This document shows, in pieces, positions 8,701-15,780 of a stretch of DNA of 64,000 nucleotides. The notes under the pieces are model-generated. The model was not told the DNA's origin. It did no database searches and was given only the letters and a program-made list of their open reading frames with translations. The first letter of the stretch is position 1; each line of letters starts with the position of its first letter. A program made the translations under genes and the position numbers. The DNA is from Chitinophaga qingshengii (GTDB lineage: Bacteria; Bacteroidota; Bacteroidia; Chitinophagales; Chitinophagaceae): contig NZ_JACVFC010000001.1 of assembly GCF_014529935.1 (NCBI RefSeq), positions 1,736,001-1,800,000 on the forward strand. The letters are read 5' to 3'.

Positions 8701-9540
8701 ATGATTGTACGCTCCCTTCGTCAACCGCTATGGATATTATTTTTCGTTCTGTTTGCCGGGCAACAGGCTATCGCACAGGTGGATACGATCAGTCCACAAC
8801 ACCATCCCCTGCATACCAGCTGGCTGCAACCCGGCCTGCGGCAGTACCTGGTTTATTTCCAGTTTCCCGACAAGCCTAAACTACTCAATTTCTCTTTATG
8901 GATGCGGGAAGTCATTAAAAACCAGGATGTATTTGAAGTGAAACAAACGTGGTATAACGCAGACACCAACTATTTCAAAACTTTTTATTCCATCAACCGG
9001 GCCAGCGATTTTTCGCCGTTGTATCATTCCGAAACCGGTCATAACGGGCAGAAAGCCTATGATTGGTCAGCTACCGGCGTGAAAGCCGCAGATACGGTAG
9101 CCTTCAATAAAGCGGCTCCTTACCAGCTGGATTTCGACGGTCCCAATTACAACTGGCACCTCGATATAGAGACCTTTGAAATGTTGCCGCTGGCCGCCGG
9201 CAAAACTTTTTACATCCGGTTTTACGATGCTGGTCTGGACCCGCCGGCTTATGTCAAATACACCGTTACCGGCAGCGAACTGCTTACCACACTGGATAAC
9301 AGGCAGGTAGACTGCTGGATGCTGCAGATCACCGGCAAAGCGCCACAGGGCTTCGACTATGTACAAACGTTCTGGATCAGCAAAGCCGGACATGAGTTCC
9401 TGAAGGAAGTTGACAGTTACAACGGTGTTTTCCGTTACAAGATAAAATTACCCGGACTCACCCCCAACTTACCCGAAGTACTCCGGCAAGTAGTCTTCAG
9501 CCGTTCACCGATAAAATTACCGGTTTCACCGAGGAGGTGA
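8701..9540 (+). CDS. Secreted DUF3108-like protein
   Basis: A 279-residue exported protein with a clear signal peptide (LFFVLFAGQQAIA, cut before QVDT). The mature chain is beta-rich and ends in a conserved-looking stretch where a substituent's calculation of strands recurs (DCWMLQITG, QTFWISKAGHEFLKEV), resembling the outer-membrane-associated DUF3108 fold. The resemblance is from pattern memory and no catalytic motif is seen. A near match to the Bacteroidota -7 element, AACATTTG at 8667-8674, lies upstream. Its last 4 nt overlap the longest possible start of the next gene. Function unknown. Confidence 0.55.
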   Translation: MIVRSLRQPLWILFFVLFAGQQAIAQVDTISPQHHPLHTSWLQPGLRQYLVYFQFPDKPKLLNFSLWMREVIKNQDVFEVKQTWYNADTNYFKTFYSINRASDFSPLYHSETGHNGQKAYDWSATGVKAADTVAFNKAAPYQLDFDGPNYNWHLDIETFEMLPLAAGKTFYIRFYDAGLDPPAYVKYTVTGSELLTTLDNRQVDCWMLQITGKAPQGFDYVQTFWISKAGHEFLKEVDSYNGVFRYKIKLPGLTPNLPEVLRQVVFSRSPIKLPVSPRR

Positions 9541-9583
9541 TGCATTCAGCTGAAAAATCCTGTTTTCGGGTGTTACTTCCCGC

Positions 9584-9591
9584 TAATTTTG
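9584..9591 (+). promoter_or_regulatory. -7 promoter element (TAATTTTG)
   Basis: TAATTTTG matches the Bacteroidota consensus TAnnTTTG exactly and is 20 bp before the ATG at 9612. No convincing -33 element was found. It supports 9612 as the true start of the following gene rather than the longer frame from 9537. Confidence 0.5.
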
Positions 9592-9611
9592 TATCATCAA
9601 AAGCAGGTATT

Positions 9612-10076
9612 ATGAACAAAGTAACCGAAATGAAAGCTATCCGGCAGGTCAACGACGAAATTTACCGGTCGTTTGAGACGCTGGATTTCAAAGGGGCTGC
9701 CGTTCATCTTACAGAAGACTGCGACTATATCACTTTTAACGGCACGCACCTGAAGGGGCGGGAAGCATATGTGAGTTCCCACGAACAACTGATGAACAAT
9801 TTTATGTTCCGCGGCGCCAGGCTGGAGGGAGAGATAGACCAAATGCGGTTTTTAAACGACCGTACCGCTGTGGTGATTGCCCGTGGCGCTATCCGCTTCC
9901 GCTGGCAGAAGAAAGCGCCTGAAAGCCGGCAATCCATTAATACTACGCTGTGGATCAAAAACAGTGAGGACCAATGGCAGATGGCTGCATTTCACAACTG
10001 CAGGATCAAAAAACCCGGCTTGCTGCAAACGCTGATGAACATGATTAGCGCTGATTCCGCTGATTCGCGGAGATAG
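9612..10076 (+). CDS. NTF2/SnoaL-like (DUF4440-type) protein
   Basis: A small protein with a cone-shaped NTF2-like fold: helix-rich start (MKAIRQVNDEIYRSFETLDFKGAA), then VHLTEDCDYITFNGTHLKGR, and beta strands ending with LWIKNSEDQWQMAAFHNCRI. This is the layout of SnoaL/DUF4440 proteins, which bind or isomerise small molecules; the substrate is unknown. The open frame extends to 9537, overlapping the upstream gene, but the start at 9612 is chosen because a -7 promoter element lies at 9584 inside that extension. The C-terminus contains a short palindrome (see 10056-10071). Confidence 0.75.
   Translation: MNKVTEMKAIRQVNDEIYRSFETLDFKGAAVHLTEDCDYITFNGTHLKGREAYVSSHEQLMNNFMFRGARLEGEIDQMRFLNDRTAVVIARGAIRFRWQKKAPESRQSINTTLWIKNSEDQWQMAAFHNCRIKKPGLLQTLMNMISADSADSRR
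10056..10071. repeat. Short palindrome at the end of the NTF2-like gene
   Basis: TCCGC TGATTC GCGGA forms a 5-bp inverted repeat inside the last codons of the gene. The core resembles the palindrome at 8647-8662. Two copies are too few to call a repeat family. Confidence 0.3.
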
Positions 10077-10126
10077 CCAATAACTTATTGCATAGATGGC
10101 CGAAGATGCCCATCAGTTAGCCCCAA

Positions 10127-10172
10127 AAAAGCATTATGTTTGCTGAACTTTTCCAGGAAACATAATGCTTTT
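10127..10172. promoter_or_regulatory. Long inverted repeat over the lysE promoter and start codon
   Basis: AAAAGCATTATGTTT (10127-10141) is an exact inverted copy of AAACATAATGCTTTT (10158-10172), with a 16-nt spacer. The left arm overlaps a perfect -7 element, TATGTTTG at 10135-10142, and the right arm contains the ATG of the LysE gene at 10165. Transcription would start around 10148, so the message carries only the right arm; the repeat is therefore more likely a DNA operator than an RNA hairpin. Confidence 0.65.
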
Positions 10173-10785
10173 ACTTTTTGCTTTTGCCGCTTTGCTGATG
10201 GTGCTCACGCCGGGGCCTAACATGATATATCTTGTTACCAGATCGGTAACCCAGGGCCGGAGGGCGGCCATGATTTCCCTGCTGGGCGTAGCCTGCGGCC
10301 TGCTGTTTCATATCACGCTGGTATCTTTTGGCCTGACCAGCATCCTGATGGCCATCCCATATGCTTATACTACCCTGAAGACAATTGGTGTGCTTTACCT
10401 GTTGTATATGGCCTGGCAAGCCTTAAAACCCGGTGGACGGGCAGTATTTGAGAGTAGCAGTCAGCTGAAGCATGATACGCCGGTCCGTTTGTTCAGTATG
10501 GGATTATTTACCAGTGTCCTGAATCCCAAGATAGCTGTGTTTTACCTGTCTCTTTTTCCCCAGTTCATCAAACCGGACCATGGTCCGGTGCTGCTACAGA
10601 GTCTCACCCTGGGCTTTATACAGTTGACAATCAGCTTTACAGTCAACAGCCTGATTATCTTTTCTGCCGCGCGGGTAACGCGCTGGTTCAGTGCCAACCC
10701 TGGCTGGGCGCGTGCCCAGAAATGGCTCATGGGCAGCGTTTTCGCGGGACTGGCACTGAAGATGGCGCTGGATAAAGGCAAATAG
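10165..10785 (+). CDS. LysE/RhtB-family amino-acid exporter
   Basis: A 206-residue inner-membrane protein with about six hydrophobic segments. The signature start LMVLTPGPNMIYLVTRSVTQGRR and the G-V-A-C-G motif in helix 2 are typical of the LysE/RhtB family, which exports amino acids or related metabolites. The substrate cannot be told from sequence. Its ATG lies inside the right arm of a 15-bp inverted repeat that also covers the -7 promoter element, which suggests tight regulation, perhaps by a substrate-responsive repressor. It ends 1 nt before the convergent GH20 gene. Confidence 0.88.
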   Translation: MLLLFAFAALLMVLTPGPNMIYLVTRSVTQGRRAAMISLLGVACGLLFHITLVSFGLTSILMAIPYAYTTLKTIGVLYLLYMAWQALKPGGRAVFESSSQLKHDTPVRLFSMGLFTSVLNPKIAVFYLSLFPQFIKPDHGPVLLQSLTLGFIQLTISFTVNSLIIFSAARVTRWFSANPGWARAQKWLMGSVFAGLALKMALDKGK

Positions 10786-10786
10786 C

Positions 10787-12400
10787 CTAATCAATAAAAC
10801 TTTTCTGGTCAGTTGGTTTGCCGCTTTCCACATGGCGGGAAGGAGCAAAATAATCGTAATAATACAGGTGGGCCTGCTCATACAGTTCCAGCTGCGGTTT
10901 CAGGCGTTCGATATATTGTTCGAAGTTCCGGGAGGCAGGTTGTGTCCACGCGGCTTCCGCCAGGGCGGAAATACGGGGGAATAACAGGAAATCCAGCCGT
11001 TTGGGATTGGAGATAGTTTCGGACCACAGGCAAGCCTGTACGCCGAGTACCTGTTTCTCATGACCGCTCACTGCCGGGATATTGGCAGCAGAAAAATTAT
11101 ACACCGATTTCAGGGTATTATACTCCCCTACCTTCCAGCGGCGGCCGATTTTATGCGTGCTGTCTTGTACAAAATCGAAATAAAAAGGCAGACGCGGACA
11201 GAGCACTACCTCATAGCCCTTATCCAAAGCCATTTTCAGCGCCTCCGGTTTATCATGGCGCCACCAGCATACGATGGTTTTGCTGACCGGCAAAGTGGCG
11301 GTGGCTATTTCATCCCAGGCCATTACTTTATTGCGCAGACTGAATACGGTATCGGCCATACGCTGAAAGAAATAATCCTCTACCTGTTTCCGGTCGCTGA
11401 GACCTTTCGCCTTCATGAGCCTGATGACACCGCTATCGCTATCCCAGGCTTTGTTCCCAAAAGACACTTCATCGCCGCCCAGGTGGATCATGCCGGCAGG
11501 AAACAGGGTGGCTGTTTCCCGCAGGATGTCAGCCAGGTACTGGTAGGTACCTTCTTTACCGGGATTAAACGTAAAGGAAGGGTATTTTTCCGTGCCGCCA
11601 CCGTCGAAAGCCGGATAGGCTCTGTTGGCCGCGCTGGCATGACCGGGCATATCTATCTCCGGGATCACTTCAATGAAACGTTCTTTTGCATAGGCCACGA
11701 TTTCGCGGATATCGTCCTGGGTATAGAAGGCTGCCGGCGCTTTCGGGTCGGTATGGTTACCGATACCGCCTACCGTGGTGAGCAGCGGGTATTTTTTGAT
11801 TTCCAGCCGCCAGCCCGGCGCATCCGTCAGGTGCCAGTGAAAGCGGTTTAGTTTGTAAAACGCCATCCAGTCCAGGATGGTTTTTACTTTCGCTTTGCCA
11901 AAGAAAAAACGGGATTCATCGAGCATAAAACCGCGCCATGCATAACGGGGCGCATCGGTGATGTTCCAGCAGGGTACCCGGCGGGAAGTGCCGGTAGGCA
12001 CCGTGTTTTCCGCCAGCTGCAGCAAAGTATTGATACCGTTGAAGATACCTTCCGGATGCGATGCAGTAATCACAGCGCCCGCTTTGTTCATCCTAAGCGT
12101 GTAGGCGTCGGGGTTATTGTCCCCCTTACCGCGTTCCAGGGTAATGACAGTTGCCTTTTTACCCGGACGGCCTTTTTCCGCTTGCGCAATACTAAAGCGG
12201 TGTTCCAGTTCTTTGCTGAGGTAAGTAGCCAGGGAGCTAAGTGCAGCGTCTTTGGCAACGATCACCACTTCGTCGTTGAGTATCATTTCACCGTTGGCAC
12301 GGGAAGACTGCTCCGGCAGCGGAATAACAGGACAGGTCTGTTGCGCAGATAACGACTGGCAACAGACCCACATCAGGATACTTAAAAAAATCGGCTTCAT
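10787..12400 (-). CDS. GH20 beta-N-acetylhexosaminidase
   Basis: A 537-residue secreted glycosidase (signal peptide cut near SLSAQ). Residues about 25-140 form the GH20b domain and about 150-490 the catalytic TIM barrel. The catalytic pair is D310-E311 in MIHLGGDEVSFG; substrate-contact motifs HWHLTDAPGWRLE (188-200) and EIDMPGHASA (248-257) are also present, as is the Trp-rich C-terminal segment. It removes terminal beta-linked GlcNAc/GalNAc from chitin-derived oligosaccharides or glycans in the periplasm or outside. The gene stands alone; no chitin-binding or uptake genes are next to it. Three TTCGG units upstream may be regulatory. Confidence 0.92.
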   Translation of the reverse strand: MKPIFLSILMWVCCQSLSAQQTCPVIPLPEQSSRANGEMILNDEVVIVAKDAALSSLATYLSKELEHRFSIAQAEKGRPGKKATVITLERGKGDNNPDAYTLRMNKAGAVITASHPEGIFNGINTLLQLAENTVPTGTSRRVPCWNITDAPRYAWRGFMLDESRFFFGKAKVKTILDWMAFYKLNRFHWHLTDAPGWRLEIKKYPLLTTVGGIGNHTDPKAPAAFYTQDDIREIVAYAKERFIEVIPEIDMPGHASAANRAYPAFDGGGTEKYPSFTFNPGKEGTYQYLADILRETATLFPAGMIHLGGDEVSFGNKAWDSDSGVIRLMKAKGLSDRKQVEDYFFQRMADTVFSLRNKVMAWDEIATATLPVSKTIVCWWRHDKPEALKMALDKGYEVVLCPRLPFYFDFVQDSTHKIGRRWKVGEYNTLKSVYNFSAANIPAVSGHEKQVLGVQACLWSETISNPKRLDFLLFPRISALAEAAWTQPASRNFEQYIERLKPQLELYEQAHLYYYDYFAPSRHVESGKPTDQKSFID

Positions 12401-12402
12401 TG

Positions 12403-12437
12403 TTCGGTTGATAATTTCGGGATGATAGTTTCGGAAT
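12403..12437. promoter_or_regulatory. Direct repeats upstream of the GH20 gene
   Basis: Two head-to-tail 14-bp units, GATAATTTCGGGAT (12410-12423) and GATAGTTTCGGAAT (12424-12437), are identical at 12 of 14 positions. A third TTCGG lies at 12403-12407. The TTCGG cores are 13 and 14 bp apart, immediately upstream of the start at 12400. A regulator binding direct repeats is possible; no promoter element is clear here. Confidence 0.4.
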
Positions 12438-12463
12438 GATCAACGCACAAGATACAGTTTTGC

Positions 12464-13705
12464 CTATATTTTCCTAAATACCACGATCCCATTGTGGCCG
12501 CCGAAGCCAAAAGTATTGCTGACAGCCACTTTCACGTCTTTTTCCATCGCCGTTTTTAATACAATCTGCAGGCTGGCAGGAATGGCAGGGTCTAATACGG
12601 TGGTATTGATCGTAGGTGGTATGATACCATCGGTGATGCTTTTGATACAGGCGATCGCTTCAATAGCGCCGGCAGCGCCCAGCAGGTGGCCTGTCATGGA
12701 TTTGGTGGCGCTGATATGCAGATGGTCCGGCGCCGTGCCAAACAAGCGGGTAATTGCCGCGATTTCGCTCAGGTCGCCCACCGGGGTAGAAGTAGCGTGC
12801 GCATTGAGGTAATCCACCTGTTGCGGATTCAGTTCCGCTTCCTGCAACGCGCTTTTCATAGCCTGGAAGGCGCCGAGTCCTTCCGGGTGGGTGGCGGTCA
12901 TATGGTAAGCATCAGCCGTCATCGCAGCACCGGCAACTTCTGCGTAGATATGTGCGCCACGGGCTTTGGCGTGTTCATATTCTTCCAGCACGAGCGCAGC
13001 GGCGCCTTCGCCCATAACGAAGCCATCGCGGTCCGTATCAAAAGGGCGGGAAGCCGTTGCCGGATCATCGTTGCGCACAGACATCGCTTTCATGGCGCAG
13101 AAACCGCCGACGGAAGCCGGTGTGATGGGCGCTTCCGAGCCGCCGGTGATCATTACTTTCGCTTTACCGAGGCGGATATAATTAAGCGCATCCATGATCG
13201 CCGTATTGGATGTAGCGCAGGCCGATACAGTGGTGTAGTTGATGCCCATCAGTCCGTATTTGATGGAGATCATCCCCGACGCCATGTTGGTAATGAGGCG
13301 CGGTACAAAGTAGGGACTGAAGCGGGGGTTGTAATTGCCCGTAACGTATTCCGTCACTTGTTCCTCGAAGGTTTGCATGCCACCCTGGCCGGAGCCCCAG
13401 ATAACGCCGGTATCAAAAGGGTCCATGGCAGAGAAGTCGATGCCCGCATCGCTGATGGCTTCCGCTGCCGCCGACAGTGCGTATTGTGTAAAAGGATCTG
13501 TTTTCCGTATTTCCGCTTTATCCAGCGCTGTTGCCGCGTCATAGCCTTTCAGTTCACAGGCGAACTTTGTCCGGAAGCGGGAAGCATCGAAGCGGGTGAT
13601 GGTTGCTGCGCCGCTAGTCCCTGCCACCAGGTTGTTCCAGAAGGTGGCCACATTATTTCCCAATGGCGTAACAGCGCCCATACCAGTGATAACAACTCTT
13701 TTCAT
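12464..13705 (-). CDS. fabF: Beta-ketoacyl-ACP synthase II (FabF-type)
   Basis: A 413-residue cytoplasmic condensing enzyme, the normal FabF length. It extends acyl chains by decarboxylative condensation with malonyl-ACP. The Cys-His-His triad is intact: C163 in TTVSACATSN, H303 in NAHATSTPVGD and H340 in SMTGHLLGAAG; the GFGGHNGI end is typical. It lies 11 bp after the tetR gene and would be co-transcribed with it. The usual housekeeping neighbours (acpP, fabG, fabD) are absent, so this may be a second, regulated copy rather than the main fatty-acid enzyme. Confidence 0.9.
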   Translation of the reverse strand: MKRVVITGMGAVTPLGNNVATFWNNLVAGTSGAATITRFDASRFRTKFACELKGYDAATALDKAEIRKTDPFTQYALSAAAEAISDAGIDFSAMDPFDTGVIWGSGQGGMQTFEEQVTEYVTGNYNPRFSPYFVPRLITNMASGMISIKYGLMGINYTTVSACATSNTAIMDALNYIRLGKAKVMITGGSEAPITPASVGGFCAMKAMSVRNDDPATASRPFDTDRDGFVMGEGAAALVLEEYEHAKARGAHIYAEVAGAAMTADAYHMTATHPEGLGAFQAMKSALQEAELNPQQVDYLNAHATSTPVGDLSEIAAITRLFGTAPDHLHISATKSMTGHLLGAAGAIEAIACIKSITDGIIPPTINTTVLDPAIPASLQIVLKTAMEKDVKVAVSNTFGFGGHNGIVVFRKI

Positions 13706-13716
13706 AGTGTCTTTTT

Positions 13717-14271
13717 TTATGATCGTAAGTCTTCCAGCAATTGCCGGCTGATGCGGTCAAAAGTATCCGTGCCCATGACTCTTGCCATCAGTAAGGAAGA
13801 TTGAAGATTGGAGATAACGAGCAGCGCTCTGTCGCCCGCGCTGCCTTTAAAATGAAAGCGTTTGTGCTGGCGGCCGTTTTCCAGGCAATCGGTCACCCAT
13901 TCCAGGATAGCTTCCGCCATATCGCTTACTTTTTCCTGCATGCCGGGTGTAAGTGTTTCGTAGTCGGGCGCCAGGGAACCCATCAGGCATACGTTGCCCG
14001 CGTAGCAATGCTTACGGAACACATCGAACAAACGCCCTAACTGCTCGTCTTCCGGCAGCGGCTTCCACTGTTGTACATTATGCCGAAAACGTTCCATTTC
14101 TCCGGCAACCACTGCCATGCCCAGGTCCGCTTTGGAGGGAAAATGATAATGTACCGCGGCATTTTTCACTTCCAGCGGATCGGCGATGTCTTTATAACTG
14201 AAGGCGTTGAATCCTTTTACGCGAATCAGTTTATCCGCCAGGGATACTATTTTGTCTTTCATGACCGTCAT
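13717..14271 (-). CDS. TetR/AcrR-family transcriptional regulator
   Basis: A 184-residue repressor-type protein. The N-terminal helix-turn-helix is clear (GFNAFSYKDIADPLEVKNAAVHYHF, then PSKADLG), and the rest is the all-helical ligand domain of the family. It is the first gene of a two-gene operon with fabF (11-bp gap). A perfect 9-bp inverted repeat at 14302-14321, about 30 bp upstream of its start, is the likely operator, so it probably represses itself and fabF. The ligand is unknown; an acyl-CoA or fatty acid would fit the neighbour. Confidence 0.88.
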   Translation of the reverse strand: MTVMKDKIVSLADKLIRVKGFNAFSYKDIADPLEVKNAAVHYHFPSKADLGMAVVAGEMERFRHNVQQWKPLPEDEQLGRLFDVFRKHCYAGNVCLMGSLAPDYETLTPGMQEKVSDMAEAILEWVTDCLENGRQHKRFHFKGSAGDRALLVISNLQSSLLMARVMGTDTFDRISRQLLEDLRS

Positions 14272-14301
14272 ACGCTATCGGTTAAAACCGGCCGCAAAAT
14301 A

Positions 14302-14321
14302 CTTACTTACCAGTAAGTAAG
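14302..14321. promoter_or_regulatory. Probable TetR operator palindrome
   Basis: CTTACTTAC CA GTAAGTAAG is a perfect 9-bp inverted repeat with a 2-nt centre. Size and form fit a TetR-family operator. It lies about 30 bp upstream of the tetR start and on the other side of the tRNA-Leu promoter (14340-14370). Confidence 0.65.
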
Positions 14322-14339
14322 CAAATATTTTAAAATAAA

Positions 14340-14370
14340 TTTGGTGATTTAAAATGAATGCTTACCTTTG
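14340..14370 (+). promoter_or_regulatory. tRNA-Leu promoter (-33/-7 consensus)
   Basis: TTTG at 14340-14343 and TACCTTTG at 14363-14370, separated by 19 bp, match the Bacteroidota consensus TTTG-N19-TAnnTTTG. It ends 24 bp before the tRNA-Leu gene. This is the clearest complete promoter in the window. Confidence 0.75.
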
Positions 14371-14394
14371 CAACCCCTGATCACAATATCAGTT

Positions 14395-14478
14395 GCCCAG
14401 ATGGCGAAATTGGTAGACGCACTGTGTTCAGGTCGCAGCGCCTGCAAGGGTGTGCTGGTTCGAATCCAGTTCTGGGCA
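14395..14478 (+). tRNA. tRNA-Leu (anticodon CAG)
   Basis: An 84-nt tRNA. The acceptor arms are GCCCAGA (14395-14401) and TCTGGGC (14471-14477). The anticodon stem is CTGTG/CGCAG with loop TTCAGGT, giving anticodon CAG. A long variable arm (class II, as expected for Leu) and the T arm CTGG TTCGAAT CCAG follow. CCA is not encoded. It is preceded by a consensus promoter and followed by a bidirectional terminator. Confidence 0.95.
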
Positions 14479-14485
14479 CGTAAAC

Positions 14486-14519
14486 AAAAAGGCTTATAAG
14501 TTATCTTATAAGCCTTTTT
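14486..14519. terminator. Bidirectional terminator after tRNA-Leu
   Basis: GGCTTATAAG (14491-14500) pairs perfectly with CTTATAAGCC (14505-14514) across a TTAT loop, with an A run before and a T run after. It can end both the tRNA transcript and the convergent gene at 14525-15166. Confidence 0.8.
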
Positions 14520-14524
14520 TATTT

Positions 14525-15166
14525 TTAGTCAATATAGTCGATGTATGATAAAGAATGCATAGCCTCCGGAGATCGAAATATATTCCTATCCTTAAAGCCA
14601 AAGCTTTGTTGTTCTTTCAGGGCAGCGATCAGTTTAACCTGCGCTTCCACCTCATTACCAACAATCGGCAGATCCATATTATCAAAAACAAATCCCCTAT
14701 CGTTGGAAGCTACAATTAACGCAATGGTCTCTATGGGAGAATTATGCGCATGCTCTCCGTATTTTTTTTCGTTAGCAGTGATCCCCTTATAAATACTATC
14801 AAAGCGATAAATCAACTGATTAATACATAATTCCGGCAGTATATCATCGTTGTACTCCTCATATCGGCGCTCAAGGATGCTTTTGGGATTCATTATCTCC
14901 CCGCTATCTTCATCCATTTCAAAGGGAAAGGTTTTTTCAAAAACTGACTTAAATGTCTCCATCTGCATCTTATTGCTTTCCACTATCTCCCAGCAACAAT
15001 TCCACATATCCTTTAGCAGATCATACTCTTCCCGGTACTCATCCGAATATCTTCCTAAAATTTCAAATGGATAAGCAGTGTTCCATAAATTCCAGAACAA
15101 CACATTTTCCGCTAAAATATGCTGATAGTCGCTTTGTACTAAATTTTGATATTCTCTATAACTCAT
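14525..15166 (-). CDS. Unknown AT-rich protein beside tRNA-Leu
   Basis: A 213-residue, acidic, aromatic-rich protein without signal peptide or membrane segment. I recognise no domain. It contains Trp/Tyr clusters (FWNLWNTAYPFE, MWNCCWEIVES) and a Glu-rich middle (ILERRYEEYNDDILPE). The coding sequence is clearly richer in A and T than the flanking genes. With the tRNA-Leu gene 47 bp away, recent acquisition is possible, but no integrase or direct repeat of the tRNA end is seen. It could be a toxin-immunity or defence accessory protein; this is only a guess. Confidence 0.6.
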   Translation of the reverse strand: MSYREYQNLVQSDYQHILAENVLFWNLWNTAYPFEILGRYSDEYREEYDLLKDMWNCCWEIVESNKMQMETFKSVFEKTFPFEMDEDSGEIMNPKSILERRYEEYNDDILPELCINQLIYRFDSIYKGITANEKKYGEHAHNSPIETIALIVASNDRGFVFDNMDLPIVGNEVEAQVKLIAALKEQQSFGFKDRNIFRSPEAMHSLSYIDYID

Positions 15167-15284
15167 AACGGTGCGGCGTTTTACAGGAAAGTAAAGTTCG
15201 ATGTTTTTTATTTGCTAATCATTTGGCCAGTATCTGTATTAGTCGTAATTTCGCGCCCGGATTGTCATAAATATTAGAACAGAA

Positions 15285-15677
15285 ATGTGGGATAGATTCT
15301 ACTTTAGAGTTATTGGTGTTTTCGTAGTACTGAATGCCGTATTATTATATTTCAAGGATTGGATGTTGGATAATGGCGTACACCACAACGTACTCCTCTT
15401 CGGAAACCTCGCACTGGCTGCACTTTCAGCGTTTACTTACAACATGAGCCGCAAAGGCGTTCAAGCAGAAAGTAATAGTGTTTTTATGCTCCGTGTATAC
15501 GGCGCTATGATCAGCAGAATGATGCTTTGCCTCGCAGGCATCACTATCTATGCTGTTGCCAACAGAGCCAACACCAGCAGGTATACCATCTTCATACTGA
15601 TGTTCTTCTACGCTGTATATTCAGTAGTGGAGAATGTTAGTCTGCAGAAGATTGCCCGCCAGGAAAAACAAAGCTAA
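15285..15677 (+). CDS. Small four-helix membrane protein, unknown
   Basis: A 130-residue protein with four hydrophobic segments (about residues 6-24, 36-55, 72-91 and 98-115) joined by short polar loops, with a basic C-terminal tail (QKIARQEKQS). It was not matched to a family. It has its own transcription unit: a good hairpin terminator follows at 15704-15735. Start ATG at 15285 gives a first segment beginning right away (WDRFYFRVIGVFVV), consistent with insertion as a membrane anchor. Confidence 0.7.
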   Translation: MWDRFYFRVIGVFVVLNAVLLYFKDWMLDNGVHHNVLLFGNLALAALSAFTYNMSRKGVQAESNSVFMLRVYGAMISRMMLCLAGITIYAVANRANTSRYTIFILMFFYAVYSVVENVSLQKIARQEKQS

Positions 15678-15703
15678 ATCTTCCAATAAAGATATTCCTA
15701 TAA

Positions 15704-15735
15704 GGAGAGGGCCGGAACAATCCGGTCCTCTTTTC
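15704..15735 (+). terminator. Terminator after the small membrane protein gene
   Basis: GAGGGCCGGA (15707-15716), loop ACAA, and TCCGGTCCTC (15721-15730) form a 10-bp stem with one G-U pair, followed by TTTTCT. Its place inside the long AraC-type open frame shows that the AraC gene starts further downstream. Confidence 0.75.
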
Positions 15736-15780
15736 TGCATGAATATATTTACGGACCTTTGTATCGCTAAAAGCAAAGGA

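Noticed and set aside
12686..13804. Long plus-strand open frame of 372 codons opposite fabF and tetR
   Set aside because: It is the antisense shadow of fabF and the end of tetR. It lacks a recognisable domain and is Arg/His/Gly/Ser-rich as expected of a shadow frame.
14395..15166. Genomic island integrated at tRNA-Leu
   Set aside because: No integrase gene, no duplicated tRNA end and no mobile genes are visible; only the base composition is unusual.
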